A DNA stretch of 21,157 bases. Source: Cellvibrionaceae bacterium. Its GTDB lineage: Bacteria > Pseudomonadota > Gammaproteobacteria > Pseudomonadales > Cellvibrionaceae. Shown piece by piece: positions 14,281-21,157 of the stretch; positions within the stretch are counted from its first letter, which is position 1, and every line of letters begins with the position of its first letter. The stretch lies in contig JAGKXA010000055.1 in NCBI GenBank assembly GCA_021151615.1, positions 1 through 21,157 on the forward strand. The letters are read 5' to 3'. The notes under the pieces were generated by a model, which had not been told where the DNA came from, ran no database searches, and worked only from the letters and a program-made list of their open reading frames with translations. The translations under genes were made by a program, and so were the position numbers.

Positions 14281-14838
14281 ATGAAACATTTGAAAACAGG
14301 TTTAATAGTTGCCGCGTTTTTATGTGCGGCGCAATCATTCGCGGCTGAACCCGCAAAATTTACCCTGACCAGCACCGATATCGCCGCTGGCAAGCACATG
14401 AAAAAAGCGCAGGAATTTAATGGCTTTGGTTGCACGGGCGATGATTTGTCACCGCAGCTTTCCTGGAGTGGCGCACCTGCGGGTACTGTGGCCTACGCGA
14501 TTACTGCTTACGATCCCGATGCACCTACGGGCAGCGGTTGGTGGCATTGGCAATTAATTAATATTCCTGCCGATGTGACCAGCCTTGCGGCAGGAGCAGG
14601 TAAAGCCGATAAAGCGCCCAAAGGCAGCCAGCATATTGAGAATGATTACGGCGTTGCCGGTTTCGGCGGCGCTTGCCCACCGCAAGGTCACGGTGTGCAT
14701 CACTACAAATTTACGGTGCACGCCTTATCGAAAAAACTGGAATTGCCCGCGAATGCGTCAGGCGCGTTAACTGGCTATATGATCAATGCCAATTCGCTGG
14801 GTTCAGCATCGATTGAAGCGTTGTACAAGCGGGATTAA
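14281..14838 (+). CDS. Periplasmic PEBP family protein, YbhB/YbcL-like
   Basis: A 185-residue phosphatidylethanolamine-binding-protein relative. A signal peptide (LIVAAFLCAAQSFAAEP) is followed by the conserved PEBP elements: SPQLSWSGAP, YDPDAPTGSGWWHW (ligand-pocket Asp-Pro-Asp and His), GACPPQGHGVHHYKFTVHAL and the C-terminal helix. Bacterial members (E. coli YbhB, YbcL) are periplasmic or cytoplasmic with no settled enzyme role. The ATG at 14281 is chosen because AGAGG lies upstream and the signal peptide starts there; the open frame reaches back to 14218. A 90-base gap separates it from the upstream gene, and strong hairpins follow it. Confidence 0.9.
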   Translation: MKHLKTGLIVAAFLCAAQSFAAEPAKFTLTSTDIAAGKHMKKAQEFNGFGCTGDDLSPQLSWSGAPAGTVAYAITAYDPDAPTGSGWWHWQLINIPADVTSLAAGAGKADKAPKGSQHIENDYGVAGFGGACPPQGHGVHHYKFTVHALSKKLELPANASGALTGYMINANSLGSASIEALYKRD

Positions 14839-14852
14839 GACGAAACTTTTTA

Positions 14853-14890
14853 AGTCAAAATGAGCTTGCTGTTGCAAGCCCATTTTGACT
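14853..14890. terminator. Hairpin after the PEBP gene
   Basis: A 16-base-pair stem with a single A/C mismatch: AGTCAAAATG-A-GCTTGC (14853-14869), loop TGTT, and its complement (14874-14890). It starts 14 bases after the PEBP stop. No T run follows on the plus strand; CTTTTT lies on its left side. It probably ends or stabilises the upstream transcript, but is not a textbook intrinsic terminator. Confidence 0.6.
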
Positions 14891-14967
14891 AAACGGGGTG
14901 ACAGCCAATGCTCAGTTCCCAACCCATCAATGCGTTCAAATTCACGCCAATTATGTAAAAGCATAAG

Positions 14968-15009
14968 AAAACGGTTACTCAATTAAAAATAAAATTATGT
15001 AACCGTTTT
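14968..15009. terminator. Inverted repeat with T run, possible two-way terminator
   Basis: AAAACGGTTAC (14968-14978) is exactly inverted as GTAACCGTTTT (14999-15009), with an AT-rich 20-base spacer. A further T follows on the plus strand and the arms supply a T run on either strand, so transcripts from either side could stop here, including one from the possible minus-strand ORF ending at 15033. The long loop makes it weaker than a classic terminator; an operator is the alternative. Confidence 0.45.
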
Positions 15010-15032
15010 TATCGAGATTTTTAGATTTTTCA

Positions 15033-15191
15033 TCACAAAATCCAGTGATTATGGAGATTTTTCGACTTGACGATTTTATCCTCGGCGCGCACTATGGCTG
15101 CTTCGGGAATAGCCAACAATTCCCAGCAGGTTCCGGTGCCAACAACAATAAAACCGGCTACCTGGAATGAGTGTCCAAGCGGTTCATTCAT
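15033..15191 (-). CDS. Possible small ORF, 52 codons, unrecognised
   Basis: An ATG at 15191 preceded by TTGGGAAATCA (GGGA as ribosome-binding site) opens a 52-residue frame beginning MNEPLGHSFQVAGFIVVGTG and ending NHWIL. Residues about 9-28 are hydrophobic and could be a membrane segment (FQVAGFIVVGTGTCWELLAI), followed by a charged tail (VRAEDKIVKSKN). It could be a real small membrane protein, a degraded gene end, or chance. An inverted repeat able to terminate it lies 24 bases downstream. It is the only plausible coding in the 530-base gap between the PEBP and second pectinase genes. Confidence 0.3.
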   Translation of the reverse strand: MNEPLGHSFQVAGFIVVGTGTCWELLAIPEAAIVRAEDKIVKSKNLHNHWIL

Positions 15192-15368
15192 TGATTTCCC
15201 AAAAAGTGCTGCGTTGCTTTTAGTTCTTTGAGTGGTGTTCTAAGTCCAGCAGCCATCACGCCTTGCGGCGTATCGGCGTTATCGGTCTTTACCCCTGCGA
15301 TTCGCGGGCGTTGTGTGTTGCAAAAAAAATCCGAATAACAACGATATAGCTACGACAAGGTAATCCAC

Positions 15369-17483
15369 ATGAATTCCAAACACTTTTCCCGCCGTGCCGG
15401 CCAGTGTGCCGCGTTTATGGCTGTTAGTTTATTGGCAATCGCTCTGCATGCGCAGACGCTCGGCCCCAACCTGGCAATCACCGGCCCCAGCGCCAGCGCC
15501 GACGGCTCGGGTTTTGATAACACCAAACTCGTGCGCGATGGCAGTACTGCCACTGTGTCTGTGGCGAGTGGCACCAGCAACCAGCGTGTGTCAGTAAAGT
15601 GGGGCAGTGCAGTGACGTTTAATACCGTGATCTTGCGTGAAAGCGGCAGCAAGGTTACCAACTGGCAGTTGGTGGATAACGACAGCGGCACCGTCTACGC
15701 GAGTGGCACCGGAATCGGAGCGGAAAAAGTAGTGAATGTTGGTCCGCGCTCATCCAAGAAAATCAATTTGATTGTGAATGCCGCCAGCGCGCCGGGCATT
15801 GCTGAATTTGAAGTGTACAACGCAACGGTTACTGTTACTTCTTCCAGCAAATCGTCATCCAGTGTGGCACTGACGAGCTCCTCAAAATCATCTGCAATCC
15901 TGAGCAGTTCCGCGAGCAGCAAATCATCAACAACACCTGGCAGCACTCCGGCTACCAGCAGCAGATCATCAGTAGCGAGCAGTGCGGTGGTGGTCAGCAG
16001 TTCAATGGCAAGTTCCAGTGTCGTATCGAGCAAGTCCAGTAGTGCATCTTCTATTGCGGATAACGGCACTATTAGTGCCGCTTGTATCCAGTTGGCGACT
16101 AACCCATCGGTGAACTGGCGTGATACCGCGTTAAAAACTGATCAGGAAATCGTTTCCTGTTTGTCCAAAACCTTGGGTAAACCGGTTGGTTACGGCGAAA
16201 AAGCATTGGGCGGTTTTGATCCCAACGGCAATAGCAAACTCACGATCATCACCAAAAATTCCAGCGTATCCGTTGAGCAGCAAATCCTGAATGCGATTAG
16301 CGGCGAAGCGCACAACTGGATTGTGTTCGATAAAATCCAATTCGCGCAGCCATCAGAAATTGGTATGTATCGTTTGGGTTGTAGCAACCCGACGGTGCAA
16401 TCCATTCTCGGTGCAACCGAAGCCGAGTGTGTGAACTACACGCAATGGTGTGCAAAAAATGGGGTGAGCAGCGCAAACTGTGTAACGCAATTTTTTAATG
16501 TGGCGATGAATAAATCCAACAATCCGATTCGCAATCCGGTAATTGGCTCCAATAAAACGATTGATGGTCGCGGCAGTGAGGCCTACTTCCTGTTCAGCGG
16601 TTTTGCGATTGGTAAAGACCAAACCGGTACCCCGACCCAAACGGCTAACAGCGTGATCTTGACCCACCTGAAATTCCAGGGCGCGGGCCATACCGAAGAT
16701 CACTACTGCGACCCGGACATGATTCGCTCCACCGGCGCATCGCACGATATCTGGATCCACAAAAACACTTTCGATACCACCGGGGATTCTGCCTTTGATG
16801 TGAAAGTGGGCGCGTACAATGTGACTATGTCCTTCAACCGTTTAGTGAACGTAAAACGCGCAGTACTGCACGGCTCCAGCGACAGCCACACCATCGACAA
16901 GCAAATCACCACCACCATGCACAACAACGCGTTTATCACTACCGACGACAGCTACACGCTGCTGGGTAATACGTTGCGTCGCGTGCCGCTGTTGCGCCAC
17001 GGAAAAACCCATATGTTCAACAATTTGTTTGTGAATTATCGCAACCAGATTTTAAGTTTACGTGTCGGCGCGAGCGCGTTTATGGAAGACAGTGTATTTA
17101 TGGTGAATGCGATCCATCAGGAGAAGAGCACAGTGGAAGCATCGCTGGCGGAAATCAGCGCGAATCTGTTTAAAGATATTAGTGGAGGTTCGTTCCGCAA
17201 CGATCGCAACCTGCTGTGGTTCAGTGATGCCGCGTGTAATTTAACCGCATCGACACAAACTGCGTTGACCGCGACCAATGGCACTGTGGCTAACCTCGCC
17301 AGTAACTACAATACGACATCGCAATCCACCATCAACAGCTGGCGCTTTGCTGCAGGGCAGGAGTTGGTGAAATATGTGAATGCCACGGCGGGTAAATATG
17401 GACAGATTCCCTATAACTCACCTTTGGCGGCGGATAAATACTATGTGCTCGGCCTGGCGCAATCACCCTGTCAGAATCGCTAG
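15369..17483 (+). CDS. Secreted PL1 pectate lyase with discoidin-like module
   Basis: A 704-residue secreted polygalacturonate lyase. A Sec signal peptide ends near ALHA-QT (residue 28); there is no lipobox. Residues about 31-150 form an F5/8-type (discoidin, CBM32-like) module with LVRDGSTAT, VSVKWGSAVTFNTVIL and APGIAEFEVY. A Ser/Lys-rich linker runs to about 230. The parallel beta-helix lyase domain fills 231-704: NKTIDGRGSEAYF, DIWIHKNTFD (where most relatives have WIDH), DSAFDVKVGAYNVTMSFN (calcium-site region), and the catalytic RRVPLLR (Arg538, Pro540, Arg543) followed by HMFNNLFVNY. It should cleave de-esterified pectin by calcium-dependent beta-elimination outside the cell, complementing the PL1-CE8 lipoprotein encoded 4 kb upstream. 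The gene ends at a shared terminator. Confidence 0.9.
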   Translation: MNSKHFSRRAGQCAAFMAVSLLAIALHAQTLGPNLAITGPSASADGSGFDNTKLVRDGSTATVSVASGTSNQRVSVKWGSAVTFNTVILRESGSKVTNWQLVDNDSGTVYASGTGIGAEKVVNVGPRSSKKINLIVNAASAPGIAEFEVYNATVTVTSSSKSSSSVALTSSSKSSAILSSSASSKSSTTPGSTPATSSRSSVASSAVVVSSSMASSSVVSSKSSSASSIADNGTISAACIQLATNPSVNWRDTALKTDQEIVSCLSKTLGKPVGYGEKALGGFDPNGNSKLTIITKNSSVSVEQQILNAISGEAHNWIVFDKIQFAQPSEIGMYRLGCSNPTVQSILGATEAECVNYTQWCAKNGVSSANCVTQFFNVAMNKSNNPIRNPVIGSNKTIDGRGSEAYFLFSGFAIGKDQTGTPTQTANSVILTHLKFQGAGHTEDHYCDPDMIRSTGASHDIWIHKNTFDTTGDSAFDVKVGAYNVTMSFNRLVNVKRAVLHGSSDSHTIDKQITTTMHNNAFITTDDSYTLLGNTLRRVPLLRHGKTHMFNNLFVNYRNQILSLRVGASAFMEDSVFMVNAIHQEKSTVEASLAEISANLFKDISGGSFRNDRNLLWFSDAACNLTASTQTALTATNGTVANLASNYNTTSQSTINSWRFAAGQELVKYVNATAGKYGQIPYNSPLAADKYYVLGLAQSPCQNR
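15838..16056 (+). repeat. Serine-rich linker coding region of the second pectate lyase
   Basis: About 73 codons rich in Ser with Lys, Ala and Val (SSSKSSSSVALTSSSKSS and similar). The lysines, and near-absence of Pro runs, distinguish it from the linkers in the PL1-CE8 protein, so the two were not simply copied from each other. Confidence 0.72.
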
Positions 17484-17502
17484 GAATTAACGTAAAAGAA
17501 AT

Positions 17503-17534
17503 AAAAAGCCCCGGTGAAAACACTAGGGCTTTTT
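17503..17534. terminator. Bidirectional terminator between pectate lyase and acyltransferase genes
   Basis: AAAAAGCCC (17503-17511) pairs exactly with GGGCTTTTT (17526-17534), with an inner GTG/CAC stem and an AAAA loop. T runs exist on both strands, and two convergent genes (stops at 17483 and 17561) end on either side. Confidence 0.9.
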
Positions 17535-17560
17535 TATTCCAATATCGGTAAAACCGGATG

Positions 17561-18328
17561 TTATTTAACTGCAGTAACTTCTTCCGATATAGTAACTACC
17601 CGTACACCATCCTTACGCGCTGGCGGCATTTTTGCAATTTCACTTTCAATCCAGTTTTTTACATCTTCGGTTAATTGTTTGCGATCTTTTCCTTCTGTCT
17701 CGAAAGGCTCGCTGATAACTACGCGAATTGTTCCAGGGTATTTAATAAAATGTTTATGTGGCCAACATTCACCGGCGTTATGTGCGACGGCGATAATAGG
17801 TACGCCAGCGCTAATGGCGATATCGGCACCACTACGCGCGTAATTACCGGTTTGTCCAACGGGTGTCCGTGTGCCTTCCGGAAAAATTAATAGGTTGTTG
17901 CCTTGTTGTAGCCGCAATAATCCGATTTTTTTAATTTCTTTTAACGCCTGAACAGGATTGCTGCGGTTAATGGCAATTGGTCGCAGACTCGCCAAACCCC
18001 AACCAAAAAAAGGAATACGAAACAATTCTTTCTTTAAAATGGTGCTCACCGGCCCGAAATAATATTGCAGGAACATGGTCTCCCAGGTGCTTTGGTGTTT
18101 GGCCATGACGACACAGGGAAATCTATCAGCGTGTGTATTGCCGGTAATTTCAAAGCGCACGCCGCAGCACAACCAAATCCAGAGCATCACAAAACGGTTC
18201 CAGCAGGTAACTATTCGCCAGCGCCAGCTATAAGGGAAAATGGGCCAGATAATGACCGCAATTAATCCAGCCAGTGCGCTGGTAATGTTGTAGCCGATTG
18301 CAAAAATAAAACTGCGAAGTTTTAGCAC
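17561..18328 (-). CDS. plsC: 1-acyl-sn-glycerol-3-phosphate acyltransferase (PlsC family)
   Basis: A 255-residue membrane-bound acyltransferase adding the second acyl chain to lysophosphatidic acid in phospholipid synthesis. N-terminal hydrophobic helices (residues about 8-60) precede the catalytic motif AKHQSTWETMF; it is His-x4-Glu instead of the usual His-x4-Asp, a variant I associate with a PlsC subgroup in beta- and gammaproteobacteria. Motif II FFGWGLASLRPI, motif III FPEGTRTPVGQ and motif IV GVPIIAVAHN follow. The start is GTG at 18328, with AGGA upstream. It lies 11 bases after gmhB on the same strand, so the two are almost certainly cotranscribed. The genome may carry another plsC, so the symbol is family-level. 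Confidence 0.88.
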   Translation of the reverse strand: MLKLRSFIFAIGYNITSALAGLIAVIIWPIFPYSWRWRIVTCWNRFVMLWIWLCCGVRFEITGNTHADRFPCVVMAKHQSTWETMFLQYYFGPVSTILKKELFRIPFFGWGLASLRPIAINRSNPVQALKEIKKIGLLRLQQGNNLLIFPEGTRTPVGQTGNYARSGADIAISAGVPIIAVAHNAGECWPHKHFIKYPGTIRVVISEPFETEGKDRKQLTEDVKNWIESEIAKMPPARKDGVRVVTISEEVTAVK

Positions 18329-18339
18329 AGTAAATCCTG

Positions 18340-18921
18340 TTATTGCTGAGGTTCGTTGGCGATAACAAAACTAGCCGCCGCCGCTAAGTTTTCAAAAACT
18401 TGCACTTGTTCCGATTCAATAATCGGTGCATCCGTTTGCAGGCTGGGCACTGCCAGTTGCGCCTGGGTACGGACACCATTGCCGGTGAGTACCAAAATGG
18501 GTTTACAGGCCTTTTGGATTGCCGCCTGCAAATCGCGCAGACTGTCACCGATAAAATAACTGCTCTCTACCGAGGTATTAAATTCTGCTTCAATCGCATC
18601 CAGCATACCCGGTTTGGGTTTGCGGCATTTGCAATTGTCATCCGGGTGATGCGGGCAGTAAAAAATCGCGCCTATCTCGCCGCCTTTTTCCTCCACCAGC
18701 TTGGTGATTTTGGCGTGCATGGCTTCCAGGTCTTCCAACTCGAATTTGCCGCGTGCAAGTCCCGCCTGGTTGGTGGCAATGACCACCGTAAAGCCAGCTT
18801 TATTCAAGCGCACAATCGCGTCTATGCTGCCTTCAATGGGAATGCATTCATCGGCAGATTTTACGTAATCGTCGCGATCCTGATTAATAACGCCGTCGCG
18901 GTCGAGGATAATTAGTTTCAT
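18340..18921 (-). CDS. gmhB: D-glycero-beta-D-manno-heptose-1,7-bisphosphate 7-phosphatase
   Basis: A 193-residue HAD-superfamily phosphatase of the ADP-heptose pathway for lipopolysaccharide core. HAD motif I is at the N-terminus, with Asp7 and Asp9 in LDRDGVIN. Motif II is the Thr of VIATNQAGLARG. The zinc-binding loop has CPHHPDDNCKC. Motif III/IV is KPKPGML with YFIGDSLRDLQAA. The length is normal for GmhB. It sits between glyS and plsC, an order familiar in Pseudomonas relatives. It removes the 7-phosphate in the cytoplasm before nucleotide activation. No sign of damage. Confidence 0.94.
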   Translation of the reverse strand: MKLIILDRDGVINQDRDDYVKSADECIPIEGSIDAIVRLNKAGFTVVIATNQAGLARGKFELEDLEAMHAKITKLVEEKGGEIGAIFYCPHHPDDNCKCRKPKPGMLDAIEAEFNTSVESSYFIGDSLRDLQAAIQKACKPILVLTGNGVRTQAQLAVPSLQTDAPIIESEQVQVFENLAAAASFVIANEPQQ

Positions 18922-18983
18922 GGATTAACCAAAGTTAATTAATTGGTAAAGTATTAATGCTGAAGTCAGGAGTGTAATAAACA

Positions 18984-19042
18984 GGGCGCAATAAATTGCG
19001 CCCCTACGTGCACCCTGTAAGGGCGTGATTCATCACGCCCTT
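18984..19042. repeat. Twin palindromes between glyS and gmhB
   Basis: Two perfect palindromes of the same design lie 15 bases apart. The first is GGGCGCAAT-AA-ATTGCGCCC (18984-19003, 9-bp arms). The second is AAGGGCGTGAT-TC-ATCACGCCCTT (19019-19042, 11-bp arms). Both follow the pattern GGGCGYRAT-NN-ATYRCGCCC. A CCCTACG-type sequence joins them. This is typical of REP-like intergenic repeats. On the plus strand the second is followed by T, but the neighbouring genes run on the minus strand, where no T run follows. Confidence 0.75.
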
Positions 19043-19069
19043 TTTATCGCACACGATAAACGTCCAACA

Positions 19070-21148
19070 TCAATTCTTGGTCGGAACCAAATAAGAAATA
19101 TCGGCCACTTCCAAAAACAATCCGCGCAATTGTTGCAATAACGCCAAACGGTTTTGTTGCAGTGCCGGGTCATCACTCATCACCATTACGCTATCAAAAA
19201 ACGCATCGACAGTCGGTTGCAAATCGGCAAGCACAGCGAGTGCCTTTGTGTATTCGCGTGTAACAAACAGCGGAGCAACAAGAGTAGCTTTTGCGCTAAC
19301 CGCTTGCGCCAGGTTTTTCTCGGCGCCTTCTTGCAGCAGTGCTGAATTGACTTCAGTGCTTACCGATGCATTTTGCTTGGCGAGAATATTGGATACGCGC
19401 TTGTTAGCGGCAGCCAATGCTTGCGCCTGTGGCAATTTGCTGAACTCGTTGACCGCGAGCACACGCTGATTGATATCCAAAGGTTGCGACAATTGTTTTG
19501 CGGTTACCGATTGGAAAACTTCTGCCGGTATCTGCGCATCTTCAAACATGGCACGGAAACGGTCGAGCATATAGCTGAGCACTTGCTCCACCAATTCATC
19601 GCCAAGGGTCAGATTTTTGTGCTGCGCTTTGGCGAAGGTTAGCAATTCGCGCAAATCCAGCGCGAGATTTTTCTCTACCAATAAACGCAGCACTGCGATG
19701 CTCGCACGACGCAGTGCAAATGGATCTTTGGAACCGGTTGGCTGTTGGCCGATACCGAAAATACCGCTGATGGTATCAAGGCGATCGGCAAGCGCGATAA
19801 TTGTGCCGGTAGTGGTTGCCGGCAATTGGTCACCAGCAAAACGCGGCATATATTGCTCATTCATCGCCGCTGCTACTTCGGCATTTTCGCCATCGTTTAA
19901 TGCGTAGTAGTAACCGGCGATACCTTGCATATCGTCAAACTCGCCCACCATATTGGTCACAAGGTCTGACTTACACAATTGCGCAGCGCGCTCTGCCGAT
20001 GCGGCATCTGCATTTAATTTGCCAGCGATTAATTTTGCTAAACCAGCAACACGTTCGGTTTTCTCAAAAATAGTACCTAGCTGCGCCTGGAACACGATAG
20101 TTTTTAAACGCTCACGCAGTGACGCGAGGGTGGTTTTTTTATCGGTTTCAAAGAAGAAGGCCGCATCCGACAGACGCGGGCGAATTACGCGCTCGTTGCC
20201 ATCGATAATTTGCGATGCATCTTTGCTTTCAATATTGGCTACGGTGATGAAGTTGTTTTTCAGCTTGCCGTTGGCATCCACCACGTGGAAATATTTTTGG
20301 TGTTCTTTCATGGAAGCAATTAATGCTTCTGATGGAACGGCGAGGAAACGTTCTTCGAATTTACCGGTCAAGGCTACCGGCCATTCGACCAGCGCCGTTA
20401 CTTCATCCAGAAGTGATGAATCAATCACTGCAACGCCGCCGACCTTTTTCGCTTCGGCTTCAACTTGCGCTTTGATAGTCGCACTGCGCTCGGTGAAATC
20501 CGCAACCACATAACCGGTGTTTTTCAACACGGCAGCGTAGTCGCTGGCTTTGGCCAGTTCGATCGTATTGTTGTAGTGGAAGCGATGGCCGCGGCTGGTG
20601 CGCCCAGCTTGCAAGCCAAGGATATTGGCGTTGACCACATCGCTGCCGAGCAGCATCACCAACCAGTGCACCGGGCGTACAAACTCTTCACGTTTTGCTC
20701 CCCACTTCATGCGCTTGGCAATCGGCAACTTAGCAAGCGCGTCGCTCACCACTTTTTCCAATAGATCAGATGTTTTTTGGCCCTGTTGCGAAATGCGCGC
20801 AACCAATTTCTCGGCTTTGCCATCGCTTTCAGCTTTTAATTTAGACGCGGCTATACCATTTTTTTCAGCAAAGGCGAGTGCGGCTTTGGTGGGCTGACCT
20901 TCTTTATCAAAGGCAATCGCTGCGGGTGGGCCCCAGACAACCAATTCTTTGGAGGGTGTTTCGCTCGCAAGATTTTCTACCAACACCGCCAAGCGGCGTG
21001 GAGCCGCATAGGCTTTTACCGAATCAAAGGATAATTCCAATGCGGTGAGATCCGTTTGTATGCTTTCTACAAACGCATTCATCAAATTTTTTAAATTTTT
21101 CGGGGGCAGTTCTTCGGTGCCCAACTCAACCAGAAAATCAGCAGACAT
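19070..21148 (-). CDS. glyS: Glycyl-tRNA synthetase beta subunit
   Basis: A 692-residue beta chain of the bacterial alpha2beta2 glycyl-tRNA synthetase, of full family length. It begins MSADFLVELGTEELPPKNL, the hallmark N-terminus. Other conserved stretches are GPPAAIAFD, RMKWGAKREEFVRPVHWLVML, RGHRFHYN, LVEWPVALTGKFEERFL, MKEHQKYFHV, RVIRPRLSDAAFFFETD, MVGEFDDMQGIAGYYYA and GSKDPFALRR. The C-terminal part is the anticodon-binding-like domain (DRFRAMFEDAQ). With GlyQ it charges tRNA-Gly. GlyQ should be encoded just beyond the right edge. A GAG ribosome-binding remnant is visible before the ATG. Confidence 0.97.
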   Translation of the reverse strand: MSADFLVELGTEELPPKNLKNLMNAFVESIQTDLTALELSFDSVKAYAAPRRLAVLVENLASETPSKELVVWGPPAAIAFDKEGQPTKAALAFAEKNGIAASKLKAESDGKAEKLVARISQQGQKTSDLLEKVVSDALAKLPIAKRMKWGAKREEFVRPVHWLVMLLGSDVVNANILGLQAGRTSRGHRFHYNNTIELAKASDYAAVLKNTGYVVADFTERSATIKAQVEAEAKKVGGVAVIDSSLLDEVTALVEWPVALTGKFEERFLAVPSEALIASMKEHQKYFHVVDANGKLKNNFITVANIESKDASQIIDGNERVIRPRLSDAAFFFETDKKTTLASLRERLKTIVFQAQLGTIFEKTERVAGLAKLIAGKLNADAASAERAAQLCKSDLVTNMVGEFDDMQGIAGYYYALNDGENAEVAAAMNEQYMPRFAGDQLPATTTGTIIALADRLDTISGIFGIGQQPTGSKDPFALRRASIAVLRLLVEKNLALDLRELLTFAKAQHKNLTLGDELVEQVLSYMLDRFRAMFEDAQIPAEVFQSVTAKQLSQPLDINQRVLAVNEFSKLPQAQALAAANKRVSNILAKQNASVSTEVNSALLQEGAEKNLAQAVSAKATLVAPLFVTREYTKALAVLADLQPTVDAFFDSVMVMSDDPALQQNRLALLQQLRGLFLEVADISYLVPTKN

Positions 21149-21157
21149 TATTTACTC

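Larger units (their letters stand above)
14839..15368. other. Intergenic region before the second pectate lyase gene
   Basis: 530 bases. The left third holds the two hairpins listed separately. The middle holds the possible 52-codon minus-strand ORF and, on the plus strand, an overlapping 45-codon frame (15094-15231) that looks like chance. The right part (15232-15368) is the leader of the pectate lyase gene. It contains the hairpin-like CTGCGATTCGCGGGCG and an A8 run at about 15322-15329, and ends with ACAAGGTAATCCAC as ribosome-binding region. No promoter can be fixed by eye. Confidence 0.5.

Noticed and set aside
15094..15231. 45-codon plus-strand frame upstream of the second pectinase
   Set aside because: No ribosome-binding site and no recognisable features; the minus-strand frame in the same place looks more protein-like.
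19019..19045. Intrinsic terminator for glyS
   Set aside because: The T run is on the plus strand only, while glyS and gmhB are on the minus strand; the twin-palindrome repeat explanation fits better.

Overview
The window looks like chromosomal DNA from a plant-cell-wall-degrading gammaproteobacterium of the Cellvibrio/Saccharophagus type. This is an inference from two very large secreted pectinases with long serine-rich linkers, the minus-strand order glyS-gmhB-plsC familiar from Pseudomonas and Cellvibrio relatives, and a MipA/DUF3019/two-component operon typical of marine and soil gammaproteobacteria. No rRNA, tRNA, CRISPR array or insertion sequence was seen.

Layout. (1) 1-2757, plus strand: the 3' end of a MipA/OmpV-type outer-membrane protein gene, a small exported DUF3019 protein, an RstA-like response regulator and its RstB-like sensor kinase. 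The regulator and kinase genes are separated by a short palindromic repeat. (2) 2769-5561, a small accessory block: a VapBC-type toxin-antitoxin pair (minus), an AAA ATPase with a DUF4143/PD-(D/E)xK-like C-terminus (plus), an HxlR-family regulator (minus), and a divergent mini-glutaredoxin (plus). (3) 5562-6078: a long gene-poor leader. (4) 6079-11894: one giant gene for a lipoprotein that joins a PL1 pectate lyase and a CE8 pectin methylesterase, with spacer and candidate binding modules. Its last about 135 codons are displaced by a 1-base frameshift. (5) 12076-14838, plus strand: nhaA, an unrecognised exported protein with a C-terminal membrane anchor, and a periplasmic PEBP/YbhB-like protein. 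(6) 14839-15368: a hairpin-rich intergenic region with a possible 52-codon minus-strand ORF. (7) 15369-17483: a second secreted PL1 pectate lyase with a discoidin-like N-terminal module. (8) 17561-21148, minus strand: plsC-type acyltransferase, gmhB and glyS (housekeeping), with twin palindromes between gmhB and glyS.

How it fits together. The lipoprotein should act at the cell surface or periplasmic face, where its esterase would de-esterify pectin and its lyase would cut the resulting polygalacturonate. The second lyase is secreted without a lipobox and would act more freely. nhaA and the PEBP gene lie between the two pectinase genes, but nothing in the sequence ties them to pectin use. The clearest anomaly is the frameshift near 11487. 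No wholly new system stands out. The best leads are the PL1-CE8 architecture with two unassigned beta-rich modules, the unknown membrane-anchored protein after nhaA, and several perfect inverted repeats.
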